Positions 41,558 through 51,481 are shown, numbered from the stretch's first letter. The stretch is DNA of 64,000 nucleotides from Pseudoduganella rivuli (GCF_009674485.1 NZ_WKJJ01000013.1:1-64000); one strand, 5' to 3'. Numbers and translations are program-made. The notes: a model not told the origin generated them from the sequence alone.

Positions 41558-44221
41558 ATGGATCAATTCGCAAAAGAAACAATCCCAATTTCCCTCGAAG
41601 AAGAGATGCGCAAGAGCTACCTCGATTACGCCATGAGCGTGATCGTGGGCCGTGCCTTGCCGGATGCGCGCGACGGCCTGAAGCCGGTACACCGCCGCGT
41701 CCTGTTCGGGATGCACGAACTGAACAACGTGTGGAACCGTCCTTACGTGAAATGCGCCCGTGTCGTGGGTGAAGTCATGGGTAAGTACCACCCGCACGGC
41801 GACGCATCGATTTACGACACGCTGGTCCGTATGGCGCAGGACTTTTCGCTGCGCTACATGCTGGTGGACGGCCAGGGTAACTTCGGTTCCATCGACGGCG
41901 ATAACGCGGCGGCAATGCGTTATACCGAGTGCCGCCTGGACAAGATCGCCGGCGAAATGCTGGCCGACATCGATAAAGACACGGTCGATTTCGCGCCGAA
42001 CTATGACGGCAAGGAAAAAGAGCCGACGGTGCTGCCGACCCGTATCCCCAACCTGCTGATCAACGGTTCGTCCGGTATCGCGGTGGGTATGGCGACCAAT
42101 ATTCCGCCGCACAACCTGACCGAAGTCATCAACGGCGCGCTGCACGTGCTGGCCAACCCGGAATGCACGATCGACGAGCTGATCGAAATGATCCCGGCGC
42201 CGGACTTCCCGACCGGCGGCACGATTTACGGCGTGTCCGGCGTGCGTGACGGTTACCGCACGGGCCGTGGCCGCGTCGTCATGCGCGCCAAGACCCACTT
42301 CGAGGAATATGGCAAGGAAGGCGGCCGCATCGCCATCATCGTCGATGAGCTGCCATACCAGGTGAACAAGAAGTCGCTGCTGGAGCGCATTGCTGAAAAC
42401 GTGCGCGACAAGAAGCTGGAAGGCATTTCCGACATCCGCGACGAGTCCGACAAGTCGGGCATGCGCGTGGTGATCGAGCTGAAGCGCGGCGAAGTACCGG
42501 AAGTGGTGCTGAACAACCTGTACAAGCAGACTCAGCTGCAGGACACGTTCGGCATGAACATGGTGGCGCTGGTCGACGGCCAGCCGAAGCTGATGAACTT
42601 GAAGGACATGCTGTCGACCTTCCTGTCGCATCGCCGCGAAGTGGTGACCCGCCGCACCGTGTTCGAACTGCGCAAGGCGCGCGAACGCGGCCACGTGCTG
42701 GAAGGCTTGGCCGTTGCGCTGGCCAACATCGACGACTTCATCGCCATCATCAAGGCGGCGCCGACGCCGCCGGTGGCGAAATCCGAACTGATGACGCGCG
42801 CCTGGGATTCGTCCCTGGTGCGGGAAATGCTGGCGCGTACCGGCGACGAAGGCCAGGCGGGCATCGACGCGTTCCGTCCGGAACACTTGCCGAAGCATTA
42901 CGGTCTGCAGGCCGACGGCCTGTACAAGCTGTCCGACGAACAGGCGCAGGAAATCCTGCAAATGCGCTTGCAGCGCCTGACCGGCCTGGAGCAGGACAAG
43001 ATCGTCAACGAGTACAAGGACGTGATGGCGCAAATCGCCGACCTGCTGGACATCCTGTCCAAGCCGGCCCGCGTGACGGCGATCATTCATGACGAGATGG
43101 TGCTGTGCAAGAACGAATACGGCGACAAGGATCCGCGCCGTTCCAACATCGAGCACAACGCGACCGACCTGGAAACGGAAGACCTCATCACGCCGCAAGA
43201 CATGGTGGTGACGTTGTCGCACCTGGGCTATATGAAAGCCCAGCCGATTTCCGAATACCGCGCGCAGAAGCGCGGCGGCCGCGGCAAGCAAGCCATGGCG
43301 ACCAAGGATGAAGACTGGATCGACCAGCTGTTCATCGCCAATACGCACGATTACATCCTGTGCTTCTCCAACCGTGGCCGCATGTACTGGCTGAAGGTGT
43401 GGGAAGTGCCGCAAGGCTCGCGCACGTCGCGCGGCAAGCCGATCGTCAACATGTTCCCGCTGCAGGAAAACGAAAAGATCACCGTGGTGCTGCCGCTGTC
43501 CGGCGAAAACCGCACGTTCCCGGAAGATCACTACGTCTTCATGTCGACCAGCCTGGGCACCGTGAAAAAGACGCCGCTGAAAGACTTCAGCAATCCGCGC
43601 AAGGCCGGCATTATCGCGGTCGACCTGGATGAGGGCGACTTCCTGATCGGCGCCGCGCTGACCGACGGCAAGCATGACGTGATGCTGTTCTCCGACGCCG
43701 GCAAAGCCGTGCGCTTCGATGAAAACGACGTGCGTCCGATGGGCCGCACGGCGCGCGGCGTGCGCGGCATGAACCTGGACGAAGGCCAGAACGTGATCGC
43801 GCTGCTGGTGGCGGAAAACGAACAGCAGTCGGTGCTGACGGCGACGGAAAACGGTTACGGCAAGCGTACGCCGATCACCGAATACACCCGTCACGGCCGT
43901 GGTACCAAGGGCATGATCGCGATCCAGACCTCCGAGCGTAACGGCAAGGTGGTGGCGGCGACCCTGGTCACGCCAACCGATGAAATCATGCTGATCACCA
44001 CCGGCGGTGTGCTGATCCGTACCCGTGTCGCGGAAATCCGCGAAATGGGCCGTGCAACGCAAGGCGTGACCCTGATCGCGGTGGAAGACGGCACCAGCCT
44101 GTCCGGCCTGCAGCGTATCGTGGAAACGGATATCGACGAGGTGGATGTGGAAGGCGCGGCGGATGCGGCGGCCGAATCGTCCGCAGAGCCGGCGGCGCCA
44201 GCGGAGCCGGATGCCGAATAA
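41558..44221 (+). CDS. gyrA: DNA gyrase subunit A
   Basis: 887 aa, full length. N-terminal breakage-reunion domain with the catalytic Tyr region (GDNAAAMRYTECRL), GyrA C-terminal beta-pinwheel repeats including the GyrA box QRGGRGKQA-like (RAQKRGGRGKQAM near 572). In the quinolone region KYHPHGDASIYDTLVRMAQ, residue 83 (E. coli numbering, which matches here) is Ala instead of Ser, with Ser at 84 and Asp at 87. The acidic Ala/Glu tail is typical. A terminator follows. Confidence 0.98.
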   Translation: MDQFAKETIPISLEEEMRKSYLDYAMSVIVGRALPDARDGLKPVHRRVLFGMHELNNVWNRPYVKCARVVGEVMGKYHPHGDASIYDTLVRMAQDFSLRYMLVDGQGNFGSIDGDNAAAMRYTECRLDKIAGEMLADIDKDTVDFAPNYDGKEKEPTVLPTRIPNLLINGSSGIAVGMATNIPPHNLTEVINGALHVLANPECTIDELIEMIPAPDFPTGGTIYGVSGVRDGYRTGRGRVVMRAKTHFEEYGKEGGRIAIIVDELPYQVNKKSLLERIAENVRDKKLEGISDIRDESDKSGMRVVIELKRGEVPEVVLNNLYKQTQLQDTFGMNMVALVDGQPKLMNLKDMLSTFLSHRREVVTRRTVFELRKARERGHVLEGLAVALANIDDFIAIIKAAPTPPVAKSELMTRAWDSSLVREMLARTGDEGQAGIDAFRPEHLPKHYGLQADGLYKLSDEQAQEILQMRLQRLTGLEQDKIVNEYKDVMAQIADLLDILSKPARVTAIIHDEMVLCKNEYGDKDPRRSNIEHNATDLETEDLITPQDMVVTLSHLGYMKAQPISEYRAQKRGGRGKQAMATKDEDWIDQLFIANTHDYILCFSNRGRMYWLKVWEVPQGSRTSRGKPIVNMFPLQENEKITVVLPLSGENRTFPEDHYVFMSTSLGTVKKTPLKDFSNPRKAGIIAVDLDEGDFLIGAALTDGKHDVMLFSDAGKAVRFDENDVRPMGRTARGVRGMNLDEGQNVIALLVAENEQQSVLTATENGYGKRTPITEYTRHGRGTKGMIAIQTSERNGKVVAATLVTPTDEIMLITTGGVLIRTRVAEIREMGRATQGVTLIAVEDGTSLSGLQRIVETDIDEVDVEGAADAAAESSAEPAAPAEPDAE

Positions 44222-44243
44222 GCTTATATACAGCTGATATAAC

Positions 44244-44300
44244 GGGGCCTGTGTTGTTTTCGCAGATTAATGCGACAATGACATAGGCCCCTTCTTTTTT
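44244..44300 (+). terminator. gyrA terminator
   Basis: GGGGCCTGTG...CATAGGCCCC arms with a TTCTTTTTT tail, before the DUF2059 gene. Confidence 0.7.
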
Positions 44301-44318
44301 GTAATAAGGAAAAGTTGA

Positions 44319-44852
44319 ATGAAAAAATTGATCGCAGCCGCCGTACTGGCGCTGGCGTTTCCCGCCGCTTCCGTCTTTGCGGCCAATGCCGACGCCAAGA
44401 ACATGGCGGCCGCCAAGGAATTGATGGCGGTGATGAACGTGCGCGCCATCATGCAGGCGTCCGTGCAGCAAATGTCGCAGCACATGCCCGACATGATGCG
44501 CCAGATTGCCGAAGCGGGCTTTGAAAACAAGAAATTCAGCGAAGAACAGAAGCGCAAGGCGCGCGCGGACCTGGACAAGGCGCTGCCGGGCATGATCACC
44601 GCCATGGGCAAGACCCTCAGCGATCCGAAGCTGCTGGAAGAACTCGAGGCGGAAACCACCGGCATCTATGCGCGCAACTTCTCCGACGACGAGATGCGCC
44701 AGATCACCGCGTTTTACCGCAGTCCCGTCGGCACCAAGATGCTGTCGACGATGCCGAAGCTGATGCAGGAATCCATGATGGTCAGCCAGAAGGTCATCGT
44801 GCCGCGTATCGCCAAGATGGTGGAAGGCATGACGGCCGCCACCGCCAAGTAA
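44319..44852 (+). CDS. DUF2059 domain exported protein
   Basis: 177 aa, signal peptide (MKKLIAAAVLALAFPAASVFA), then an all-helical domain with the DUF2059 ending IYARNFSDDEMRQITAFYRSPVGTKMLSTMPKLMQESM. Function of the family is unknown. The position between gyrA and serC is conserved in betaproteobacteria. AAGGAAAAGTTGA precedes the ATG. Confidence 0.88.
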   Translation: MKKLIAAAVLALAFPAASVFAANADAKNMAAAKELMAVMNVRAIMQASVQQMSQHMPDMMRQIAEAGFENKKFSEEQKRKARADLDKALPGMITAMGKTLSDPKLLEELEAETTGIYARNFSDDEMRQITAFYRSPVGTKMLSTMPKLMQESMMVSQKVIVPRIAKMVEGMTAATAK

Positions 44853-44898
44853 CACCGTATTTTCAGAAACAGGTTTTCAGGATTAAGGAATCTCGCAA

Positions 44899-45981
44899 GT
44901 GACGAACATCTACAACTTCTCCGCCGGCCCGGCCGTTTTACCGAAAGAAGTGCTGGCGCAAGCCGCCGCTGAAATGCTGGACTGGCATGGCAGCGGGATG
45001 TCCGTCATGGAAATGAGCCACCGTGGCCCTGAATTCATTTCGATTTACCACCAGGCCGAACGCGACCTGCGCGATTTGCTGGCCGTGCCGGACAATTACA
45101 AGATCCTGTTCATGCAAGGGGGCGGCCTGTCGCAAAACGCCGTGATTCCCATGAACCTGGTGGGCAGGGAAGGCGCCACGATCGACTTTATCCAGACCGG
45201 TTCGTGGTCGTCGAAGTCGATCAAGGAAGCGGCCCGTTACGCCAACGTCAATGTCGCCGCTTCCGCGAAAGACAATGGCTATGCGTTCGTGCCGCCGCAA
45301 TCGGAGTGGAAACTGACGCCGGGAGCCGCCTACCTGCACCTGTGCACCAACGAGACCATCGATGGCGTGGAAATCGACTTCGTGCCGGACGCGCACAAGG
45401 ACACCACGATTGTCGCCGACATGTCGTCGCACATCCTGTCCCGCCCGGTCGACGTATCGAAATACGGCGTGATTTTCGGCGGTGCGCAAAAGAATATCGG
45501 CCCGGCCGGCGTCACGGTCGTCATCGTGCGCGATGACCTGATCGGCAAGGCGCTGCCATTCTGCCCGTCCGCGTTTGACTTCAAGAACGTGGCGGACAAC
45601 GAATCCATGTACAACACGCCGCCCACGTACGGCATCTATATTGCCGGCCTGGTGTTCCAGTGGCTCAAGCGCCAGGGCGGCGTGGCCGAGATGGAACGCC
45701 GCAACATTGAAAAAGCCAAGCTGCTATACGCGGCGCTCGACGCGGACGATTTTTACCAGAATCGTGTGCAACCGGAATACCGCTCGCGCATGAACGTACC
45801 GTTCTACCTGCGCGACGAAAGCAAGAATGAAGCATTCCTGGCCGGCGCCAAAGCGCGCGGCCTGCTGCAACTGAAGGGCCACAAGTCCGTCGGCGGTATG
45901 CGTGCATCGATCTATAACGCGATGCCACTCGAGGGTGTCCAAGCCCTGGTCGATTACCTGAACGAATTTGCAGGACGCTGA
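44899..45981 (+). CDS. serC: Phosphoserine aminotransferase
   Basis: 360 aa with a GTG start (TAAGGAAT upstream). SerC motifs: IYNFSAGPAVLPKEVL, MEMSHRGPEF, MQGGGLSQNAVIPMNL, and the PLP-lysine in VIFGGAQKNIGPAGVTVVIV. It converts 3-phosphohydroxypyruvate to phosphoserine and takes part in pyridoxal synthesis. First gene of the serC-pheA-hisC-tyrA-aroA-cmk-rpsA run. Confidence 0.97.
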   Translation: MTNIYNFSAGPAVLPKEVLAQAAAEMLDWHGSGMSVMEMSHRGPEFISIYHQAERDLRDLLAVPDNYKILFMQGGGLSQNAVIPMNLVGREGATIDFIQTGSWSSKSIKEAARYANVNVAASAKDNGYAFVPPQSEWKLTPGAAYLHLCTNETIDGVEIDFVPDAHKDTTIVADMSSHILSRPVDVSKYGVIFGGAQKNIGPAGVTVVIVRDDLIGKALPFCPSAFDFKNVADNESMYNTPPTYGIYIAGLVFQWLKRQGGVAEMERRNIEKAKLLYAALDADDFYQNRVQPEYRSRMNVPFYLRDESKNEAFLAGAKARGLLQLKGHKSVGGMRASIYNAMPLEGVQALVDYLNEFAGR

Positions 45982-46013
45982 TTGGCGTCTTGTTCGAACC
46001 CTTCCTGCAGACC

Positions 46014-47087
46014 ATGAATGACAAATTAAAACCGCTGCGCGAAAAGATCGATGCGATCGACGCGCAGATCCTCCAGCTGCTCAATGAGCGCGCCAAAGTC
46101 GCGCAAGAGGTGGGCCATGTGAAGGCCGAGACCAATGCACCTGTGTTCCGCCCCGAGCGCGAAGCACAGGTGCTGCGCGGCGTGGCCGACCGCAATCCGG
46201 GCCCGATGGTGTCGTTTGACGTGCAAACCATCTTCCGCGAAATCATGTCCGCCTGCCGCGCGCTGGAAAAACGCGTGACGGTGGCGTACCTGGGACCGGC
46301 CGGCACGTTCAGCGAACAAGCCGTGTACCAGCAATTCGGCACCGCCGTGGAAGGCTTGCCGTGCGCCTCCATCGATGAAGTGTTCCGCGCCACCGAGGCG
46401 GGCACGGCGGAATTCGGCGTCGTGCCGGTCGAGAATTCGTCGGAAGGCGCGATCAACCGCACGCTGGACCTGATGCTGCAAACCACGTTGCTGATTTCCG
46501 GCGAAGTGGCGATTCCCGTGCATCACAGCCTGATGAGCAAGACCGGCTCGATGGATGGCGTGAAAGTCATTTGCGCGCATTCGCAGGCGCTGGCGCAATG
46601 CCAGGTGTGGCTGAACCAGAATTACCCGAACGTGGAGCGCCGCGCGGTGGCCTCCAACGCGGAAGCGGCCCGCATGGCGGGCGACGACCCTGCCATGGCG
46701 GCCATCGCCAGCGAAATCGCCGGCACCCGCTACAAGCTGGGCGTGATCAAGCCGCACATCCAGGACGACCCGCACAACCGCACGCGCTTTGCCATCATCG
46801 GCCACTTGCAGACGCTGCCTTCCGGCAAAGACCAGACGTCCATCGTGCTGGCCGTGCCGAACAAGGCGGGCGCCGTGTACCAGTTGCTGGCGCCGCTGGC
46901 CAAACATGGCGTGTCGATGACGCGCTTCGAATCGCGTCCGGCCCGCATGGGAACGTGGGAGTACTACTTCTACGTCGACGTGGAAGGCCACGTGCATGAC
47001 ACGGGCGTGGCCAAGGCCATGGCGGAACTGAAGGACCAGGCTGCGTTCTTCAAGATTCTGGGTTCGTACCCGGTGAGTCTCACCTAA
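46014..47087 (+). CDS. pheA: Chorismate mutase / prephenate dehydratase
   Basis: 357 aa from ATG 46014 (MNDKLKPLREKIDAIDAQILQLLNERAKVAQEVG); a TTG at 45990 would add 8 residues. Chorismate mutase domain at about 1-90, prephenate dehydratase from VAYLGPAGTFSEQA (NRTLDL, with the Thr-Arg-Phe motif in HNRTRFAIIG), and a regulatory ACT domain near the end (SIVLAVPNKAGAVYQLLAPLAKHGVSMTRFESRPAR, binding phenylalanine). Makes phenylpyruvate from chorismate. Confidence 0.96.
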   Translation: MNDKLKPLREKIDAIDAQILQLLNERAKVAQEVGHVKAETNAPVFRPEREAQVLRGVADRNPGPMVSFDVQTIFREIMSACRALEKRVTVAYLGPAGTFSEQAVYQQFGTAVEGLPCASIDEVFRATEAGTAEFGVVPVENSSEGAINRTLDLMLQTTLLISGEVAIPVHHSLMSKTGSMDGVKVICAHSQALAQCQVWLNQNYPNVERRAVASNAEAARMAGDDPAMAAIASEIAGTRYKLGVIKPHIQDDPHNRTRFAIIGHLQTLPSGKDQTSIVLAVPNKAGAVYQLLAPLAKHGVSMTRFESRPARMGTWEYYFYVDVEGHVHDTGVAKAMAELKDQAAFFKILGSYPVSLT

Positions 47088-47108
47088 AGATTGTCAAAGG
47101 TTTTAATT

Positions 47109-48221
47109 ATGTCGAAAGAATTCGGTCCCGATTACGTCCGCGCCATCGCTCCTTACCAGGCGGGCAAGCCCATTTCCGAAGTGGCGCGCGAGTTCGGCCT
47201 CGATGAAGCCAACATCGTCAAGCTGGCATCCAATGAAAACCCGTTCGGCGTACCGGAGTCGGCGCGCGAAGCCATGGCTGCCGCCGCCGCGGAGCTGGGC
47301 CGCTATCCCGACGCGAACGGCTTTGAACTGAAAAACGCACTGTCGAAGCGCTATGGCGTGCCGGCCGACTGGATCACGCTGGGCAACGGCTCCAACGATA
47401 TCCTGGAAATCGCCGCCAAAGCCTTCGTCCAGAAGGGCGAAGCCATCGTTTATGCGCAGTATTCGTTTGCCGTGTACGCACTGGCGACCCAGGGCATCGG
47501 CGCGCGCCACATCGTGGTGCCGGCCAAGGATCACGGCCACGACCTGGACGCGATGCTGGCCGCGATCGACGGGGAAACCCGCCTGGTCTTCATCGCCAAC
47601 CCGAACAACCCGACCGGCACCTTTATTCCGGGCCCGCAAATCGAAGCGTTCCTGAAAAAAGTGCCAGAGCACGTCGTGGTGGTGCTGGATGAGGCGTACA
47701 ACGAATACCTGAAGCAGGAAGACCAGTACGATTCCGCCGCGTGGGTAAAACAGTATCCGAACCTGCTGGTGTCGCGCACCTTCTCCAAGGCATACGGCCT
47801 GGCGGGCCTGCGCGTGGGCTTCTCGATTGCGCAGCCGAAGCTGACGGACTTGATGAACCGCATCCGCCAGCCGTTCAACGTCAATTCGCTGGCGCAGGCC
47901 GCCGCGATTGCCGCGCTGAACGACACGGCATTCCTGGAAAAGGGCGCGCGCAACAACGCGGCCGGCTATGAGCAATTCGTCGAAGCGTTCCGGCAAATGG
48001 GCCTGGAGTACGTGCCGTCGTACGGCAACTTCGTGCTGGTCAAGGTCGGCAACGATCCGCAGGCGGGCGCCCGCGTCAACCTGGCGCTGCTGAAGCAGGG
48101 CGTCATCGTGCGCCCGGTCGGCAACTATGGCTTGCCGGAGTGGCTGCGCATTTCCATCGGCCTGCCGCAGGAAAACGCGGTATTGATCGCTGCCTTGCAA
48201 AAGGCGCTGGCGGCGGAATGA
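47109..48221 (+). CDS. hisC: Histidinol-phosphate / aromatic aminotransferase
   Basis: 370 aa from ATG 47109 (AAAGG upstream). Fold-type I PLP enzyme: ASNENPFG, DANGFELKNALSKRYGV, NPNNPTGTFIPG, DEAYNEY, and the PLP lysine in SRTFSKAYGLAGLRVGF. In this pheA-tyrA context it probably transaminates phenylpyruvate or arogenate precursors as well as histidinol phosphate (HisC2 type). Its stop overlaps the tyrA start. Confidence 0.93.
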   Translation: MSKEFGPDYVRAIAPYQAGKPISEVAREFGLDEANIVKLASNENPFGVPESAREAMAAAAAELGRYPDANGFELKNALSKRYGVPADWITLGNGSNDILEIAAKAFVQKGEAIVYAQYSFAVYALATQGIGARHIVVPAKDHGHDLDAMLAAIDGETRLVFIANPNNPTGTFIPGPQIEAFLKKVPEHVVVVLDEAYNEYLKQEDQYDSAAWVKQYPNLLVSRTFSKAYGLAGLRVGFSIAQPKLTDLMNRIRQPFNVNSLAQAAAIAALNDTAFLEKGARNNAAGYEQFVEAFRQMGLEYVPSYGNFVLVKVGNDPQAGARVNLALLKQGVIVRPVGNYGLPEWLRISIGLPQENAVLIAALQKALAAE

Positions 48222-49132
48222 TGAAACACGTGTTCGACAAGGTCGTCATCTCCGGCGTCGGTCTGATCGGCGGCTCGTTTGCACGGGCGCTGAAACAGGC
48301 GGGCGCGGTGCGCACCGTGGTTGGACTGGGCCGCTCCCGCGCCTCGCTGGAGCGTGCCAGGGAATTGGGCATTATCGATGCCATCGGCGACGACATCGCC
48401 GACGCGGTCAAAGGCGCCGACCTGGTGCTGCTGGCGGCGCCCGTGGCGCAGACGGGGCCCATCCTGTCCGCGCTGTTGCCGCACCTGGAACCGCATACCG
48501 TGGTGACGGACGCCGGCAGCACCAAGACCGATGTGACCGAAGCCGCCCGCAAGGTGCTGGGCGACCGTATCCATCAATTCGTACCGGGCCACCCGATTGC
48601 CGGCCGTGAAACCAACGGGCCCGACGCCGCCATTCCCGACCTGTACCGTGGCAAGAAAGTCGTGCTGACCCCTGTGCCGGAAAACAGCGCGGAAGATGTC
48701 GAGCGGGTGGCGCAGGCATGGCGAATTTGCGGCGCTATCATCCACCGCCTGTCGCCGCAGGAGCACGACAAGGTGTTCGCGTCCGTCAGCCACTTGCCGC
48801 ACTTGCTGGCCTTTGCGCTGGTCGACGACATCGCCCGCAAGCCGCACGCGGATTTGCTGTTCCAGTACGCCGCCAGCGGCTTCCGTGATTTCACGCGCAT
48901 TGCCGGTTCGTCGCCGGAAATGTGGCGCGACATCAGCCTGGCCAACCAGGAAGCGCTGCTGACGGAACTCGATGCCTACATGGCGCAATTGACGTCCGTG
49001 CGCGCGCAACTGGCGTCCGGCGATGGCAAGGGCCTGGAAGCGGTCTACAGCAATGCGCGCGAAGCGCGCGAACGGTGGATTGCCGCCATCGAGACGGCTG
49101 AAGCGCCGCCACCCAAAGATCTTGCAGAATAA
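48218..49132 (+). CDS. tyrA: Prephenate (arogenate) dehydrogenase
   Basis: 304 aa; starts ATGATG at 48218 or 48221, overlapping the hisC stop. NAD-binding GVGLIGGSFARALKQAG, DAGSTKTDVTEAA, FVPGHPIAGRETNGPDAA (catalytic His), and the C-terminal SVSHLPHLLAFALVDDI segment. Makes hydroxyphenylpyruvate or tyrosine precursors from prephenate. No ACT domain is visible. Confidence 0.95.
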   Translation: MMKHVFDKVVISGVGLIGGSFARALKQAGAVRTVVGLGRSRASLERARELGIIDAIGDDIADAVKGADLVLLAAPVAQTGPILSALLPHLEPHTVVTDAGSTKTDVTEAARKVLGDRIHQFVPGHPIAGRETNGPDAAIPDLYRGKKVVLTPVPENSAEDVERVAQAWRICGAIIHRLSPQEHDKVFASVSHLPHLLAFALVDDIARKPHADLLFQYAASGFRDFTRIAGSSPEMWRDISLANQEALLTELDAYMAQLTSVRAQLASGDGKGLEAVYSNAREARERWIAAIETAEAPPPKDLAE

Positions 49133-49144
49133 GAAGGACGCAAT

Positions 49145-50467
49145 ATGAGCACGCAGTACCCGGAACACATTGATTTGCAGCCCGCCGCCCGCGCCACAGG
49201 CACGGTGCGCCTGCCGGGTTCGAAAAGCATTTCCAACCGCATCCTGTTGCTGGCCGCGCTGGCGCAGGGCGAAACCAGGGTCATCGACCTGCTGGCGTCG
49301 GACGATACGCACGTGATGCTGAACGCGCTGCGCTCGCTGGGCATCCAGTGGGTCGAGACGAAAGACGGCGACCACAAGGTGCACACGGTGCAGGGCGGCG
49401 CGGGCAGCTTCCCGAACCGCACGGCCGACCTGTTCATGGGCAATGCCGGCACGGCGATCCGCCCGCTGACGGCGGCGCTGGCCGTGATCGGCGGCGAATA
49501 CACGGTGCACGGCGTGCCGCGCATGCATGAGCGTCCAATCGGCGACCTGGTCGATGCGCTGAACGATGTCGGTGCAAAGATCGATTACACCGGTAACAAG
49601 GGTTACCCGCCGCTGCACATCCACGCCGGCCAGTTCACGCAGGCGCGCCTGTCGGTGCGCGGCGACGTGTCGAGCCAGTTCCTGACGGCGCTGCTGATGG
49701 TATCGCCGCTGATGGCGCGCGGCCAGGACATCACCATCGACGTGGTGGGGGAACTGATTTCGAAACCGTATATTGAAATCACGCTGAACCTGATGCGCCG
49801 CTTTGGCGTGGCGGTCGAGCAGGATGGCTGGCAATCGTTCACCATCCGCCAGGGCCAGCAATACCAGAGCCCGGGCGAAATCCACGTCGAAGGCGATGCG
49901 TCGTCCGCGTCGTACTTCCTGGCGGCCGGCGCGATTTCCGGTGGTCCGGTGCGGGTGGAAGGCGTGGGCCGCCAGTCGATCCAGGGCGACGTGCGCTTTG
50001 CCGAGGCGCTGGCGCAAATGGGCGCGACCATCACGATGGGTGACAACTGGATCGAAGCATCCGCCGACGCGCCGTTGAAAGCCGTCGACATGGACTTCAA
50101 CCACATTCCGGATGCGGCGATGACGATCGCCGTTGCCGCGCTGTACGCGGACGGCACGACCACCTTGCGCAACATCGCCAGCTGGCGCGTGAAGGAAACC
50201 GACCGCATTGCCGCGATGGCAACGGAACTGCGCAAAGTCGGCGCCATCGTGGAAGAGGGCCCCGATTACCTGAAAGTCACGCCGCCCGCGCAGATCGGCA
50301 CGGCTGCCATCGATACGTACGACGACCACCGCATGGCGATGTGCTTCTCGCTGGCGTCGCTCAATGGTAAGTTGCGTAATGGCAACACCATTCGCATCAA
50401 TGATCCGAAATGCGTGGCCAAGACGTTCCCCGAGTATTTCAGCGCATTTGCCGCCATCGCTAAATAA
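49145..50467 (+). CDS. aroA: 3-phosphoshikimate 1-carboxyvinyltransferase (EPSP synthase)
   Basis: 440 aa. Signature LPGSKSISNRILLLAAL, LFMGNAGTAIRPLTAALAVIGGEYTVHGVPRMHERPIGDLVDALNDVGA, SSQFLTALLM and the C-terminal VKETDRIAAMATELRKVGA, DDHRMAMCFSLA. Joins shikimate 3-phosphate and PEP. AAGAAGGACGCAATATG leader. The genome therefore has the ordinary bacterial shikimate pathway, which matters for interpreting the DHQ-synthase-II gene at 61774. Confidence 0.98.
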   Translation: MSTQYPEHIDLQPAARATGTVRLPGSKSISNRILLLAALAQGETRVIDLLASDDTHVMLNALRSLGIQWVETKDGDHKVHTVQGGAGSFPNRTADLFMGNAGTAIRPLTAALAVIGGEYTVHGVPRMHERPIGDLVDALNDVGAKIDYTGNKGYPPLHIHAGQFTQARLSVRGDVSSQFLTALLMVSPLMARGQDITIDVVGELISKPYIEITLNLMRRFGVAVEQDGWQSFTIRQGQQYQSPGEIHVEGDASSASYFLAAGAISGGPVRVEGVGRQSIQGDVRFAEALAQMGATITMGDNWIEASADAPLKAVDMDFNHIPDAAMTIAVAALYADGTTTLRNIASWRVKETDRIAAMATELRKVGAIVEEGPDYLKVTPPAQIGTAAIDTYDDHRMAMCFSLASLNGKLRNGNTIRINDPKCVAKTFPEYFSAFAAIAK

Positions 50468-50477
50468 GCCGGTCGTA

Positions 50478-50513
50478 CATGCATGGCGGCTTCCGCACAG
50501 CGGAAACCGTCCT
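50478..50513. repeat. Half copy of the GTAGGGCGG-family repeat
   Basis: CATGCATGGCGGCTTCCGCA then CAGCGGAAACCGTCCT, nearly the same as the right half of copy 3 (near 55164-55199). Sits between the aroA stop and copy 2. Confidence 0.6.
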
Positions 50514-50537
50514 GACATGGACGGGGACGCAAACTCC

Positions 50538-50644
50538 GTAGGGCGGATCGGTTTTATCGAGCCGCCATGCGTGCGTTGCCACCAGCGCCGGCAGTATCGG
50601 GCTGCATGCAATGCCGGCTTCCGCCAAGGCGGAAACCGCCCTAC
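50538..50644. repeat. GTAGGGCGG-bounded intergenic repeat, copy 2
   Basis: 107 bp starting GTAGGGCGGATCGG and ending GGAAACCGCCCTAC, between aroA and cmk. Ends match copies 1 and 3. Confidence 0.8.
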
Positions 50645-50710
50645 AGGATTCACATTTGCGGGAATCGCCCAACTGGGTTAAGTTACGCGTTTGCTTCTTC
50701 GCCTCGCTTT

Positions 50711-51379
50711 ATGCCGATACACCCAATCCCAGTCATCACCATCGACGGTCCCACCGCTTCCGGCAAGGGAACCGTGGCCCACAAAGTCGCCGAACAGCTT
50801 GGCTTTCACTTGCTGGATTCCGGCGCGCTGTACCGTCTGACGGCGTTGCAGGCGCTGCGCCGCCAAACCCCACTGACGGACGAGCACGCGCTGGCCAAGC
50901 TGGCCGAACACCTGCACATCAGTTTCACCGGCGACGCGGTCTTCCTCGCGCATGAAAACGTGACCGATGCGATCCGCCAGGAAGAAGTGGGCAATACCGC
51001 GTCGAAAATCGCCGCATTCCCGACCGTGCGCCAGGCTTTATATGGCTTGCAGCTGGGTTTCCGCAAAACGCCGGGCCTGGTGGCGGACGGCCGCGACATG
51101 GGGACAGTTATTTTCCCGCATGCAACTTTAAAGGTGTTTTTGACGGCCAGTGTGGCCGCGCGCGCCGAACGCCGTTATAAGCAATTGATAGGTAAGGGAA
51201 TTCCTGCTAATATGGAAGACCTCCTGATGGATTTGAAGGCACGCGACGACCGGGATACGAACCGGGCCATTGCTCCGCTGGTCCCCGCAGAGGGGGCGCA
51301 TGTGCTGGATACTTCCGAAATGACCGCCGAAACGGCGGTCGCTCAAGTGTTGCAGTGGTATGCGGCCGTCGGGAAATGA
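50711..51379 (+). CDS. cmk: Cytidylate kinase
   Basis: 222 aa from ATG 50711 (the longer frame runs through the repeat and is not real). P-loop VITIDGPTASGKGTVAHKVAEQLGFHLLDSGALYRL, LVADGRDMGTVIFPHATLKVFLTASVAARAERRYKQL and LKARDDRDTNRAIAPL. Phosphorylates CMP and dCMP. Confidence 0.96.
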   Translation: MPIHPIPVITIDGPTASGKGTVAHKVAEQLGFHLLDSGALYRLTALQALRRQTPLTDEHALAKLAEHLHISFTGDAVFLAHENVTDAIRQEEVGNTASKIAAFPTVRQALYGLQLGFRKTPGLVADGRDMGTVIFPHATLKVFLTASVAARAERRYKQLIGKGIPANMEDLLMDLKARDDRDTNRAIAPLVPAEGAHVLDTSEMTAETAVAQVLQWYAAVGK

Positions 51380-51481
51380 AAGGCAGCGAGGTACGCTCTG
51401 AGTGCCATCGCTACATTGATCAACCCTAACCCAGTTGAAGCCGCATTGTGCGGGCCTTACTGGCTAACCTGGAAATATTAA

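Noticed and set aside
41531..44062. 843-codon frame antisense to gyrA
   Set aside because: Shadow of gyrA codon bias; composition (His, Arg, Val, Gln) is typical of such shadows.
48125..50653. 842-codon frame antisense to tyrA and aroA
   Set aside because: Spans two real genes and a repeat on the other strand; no motif or start.
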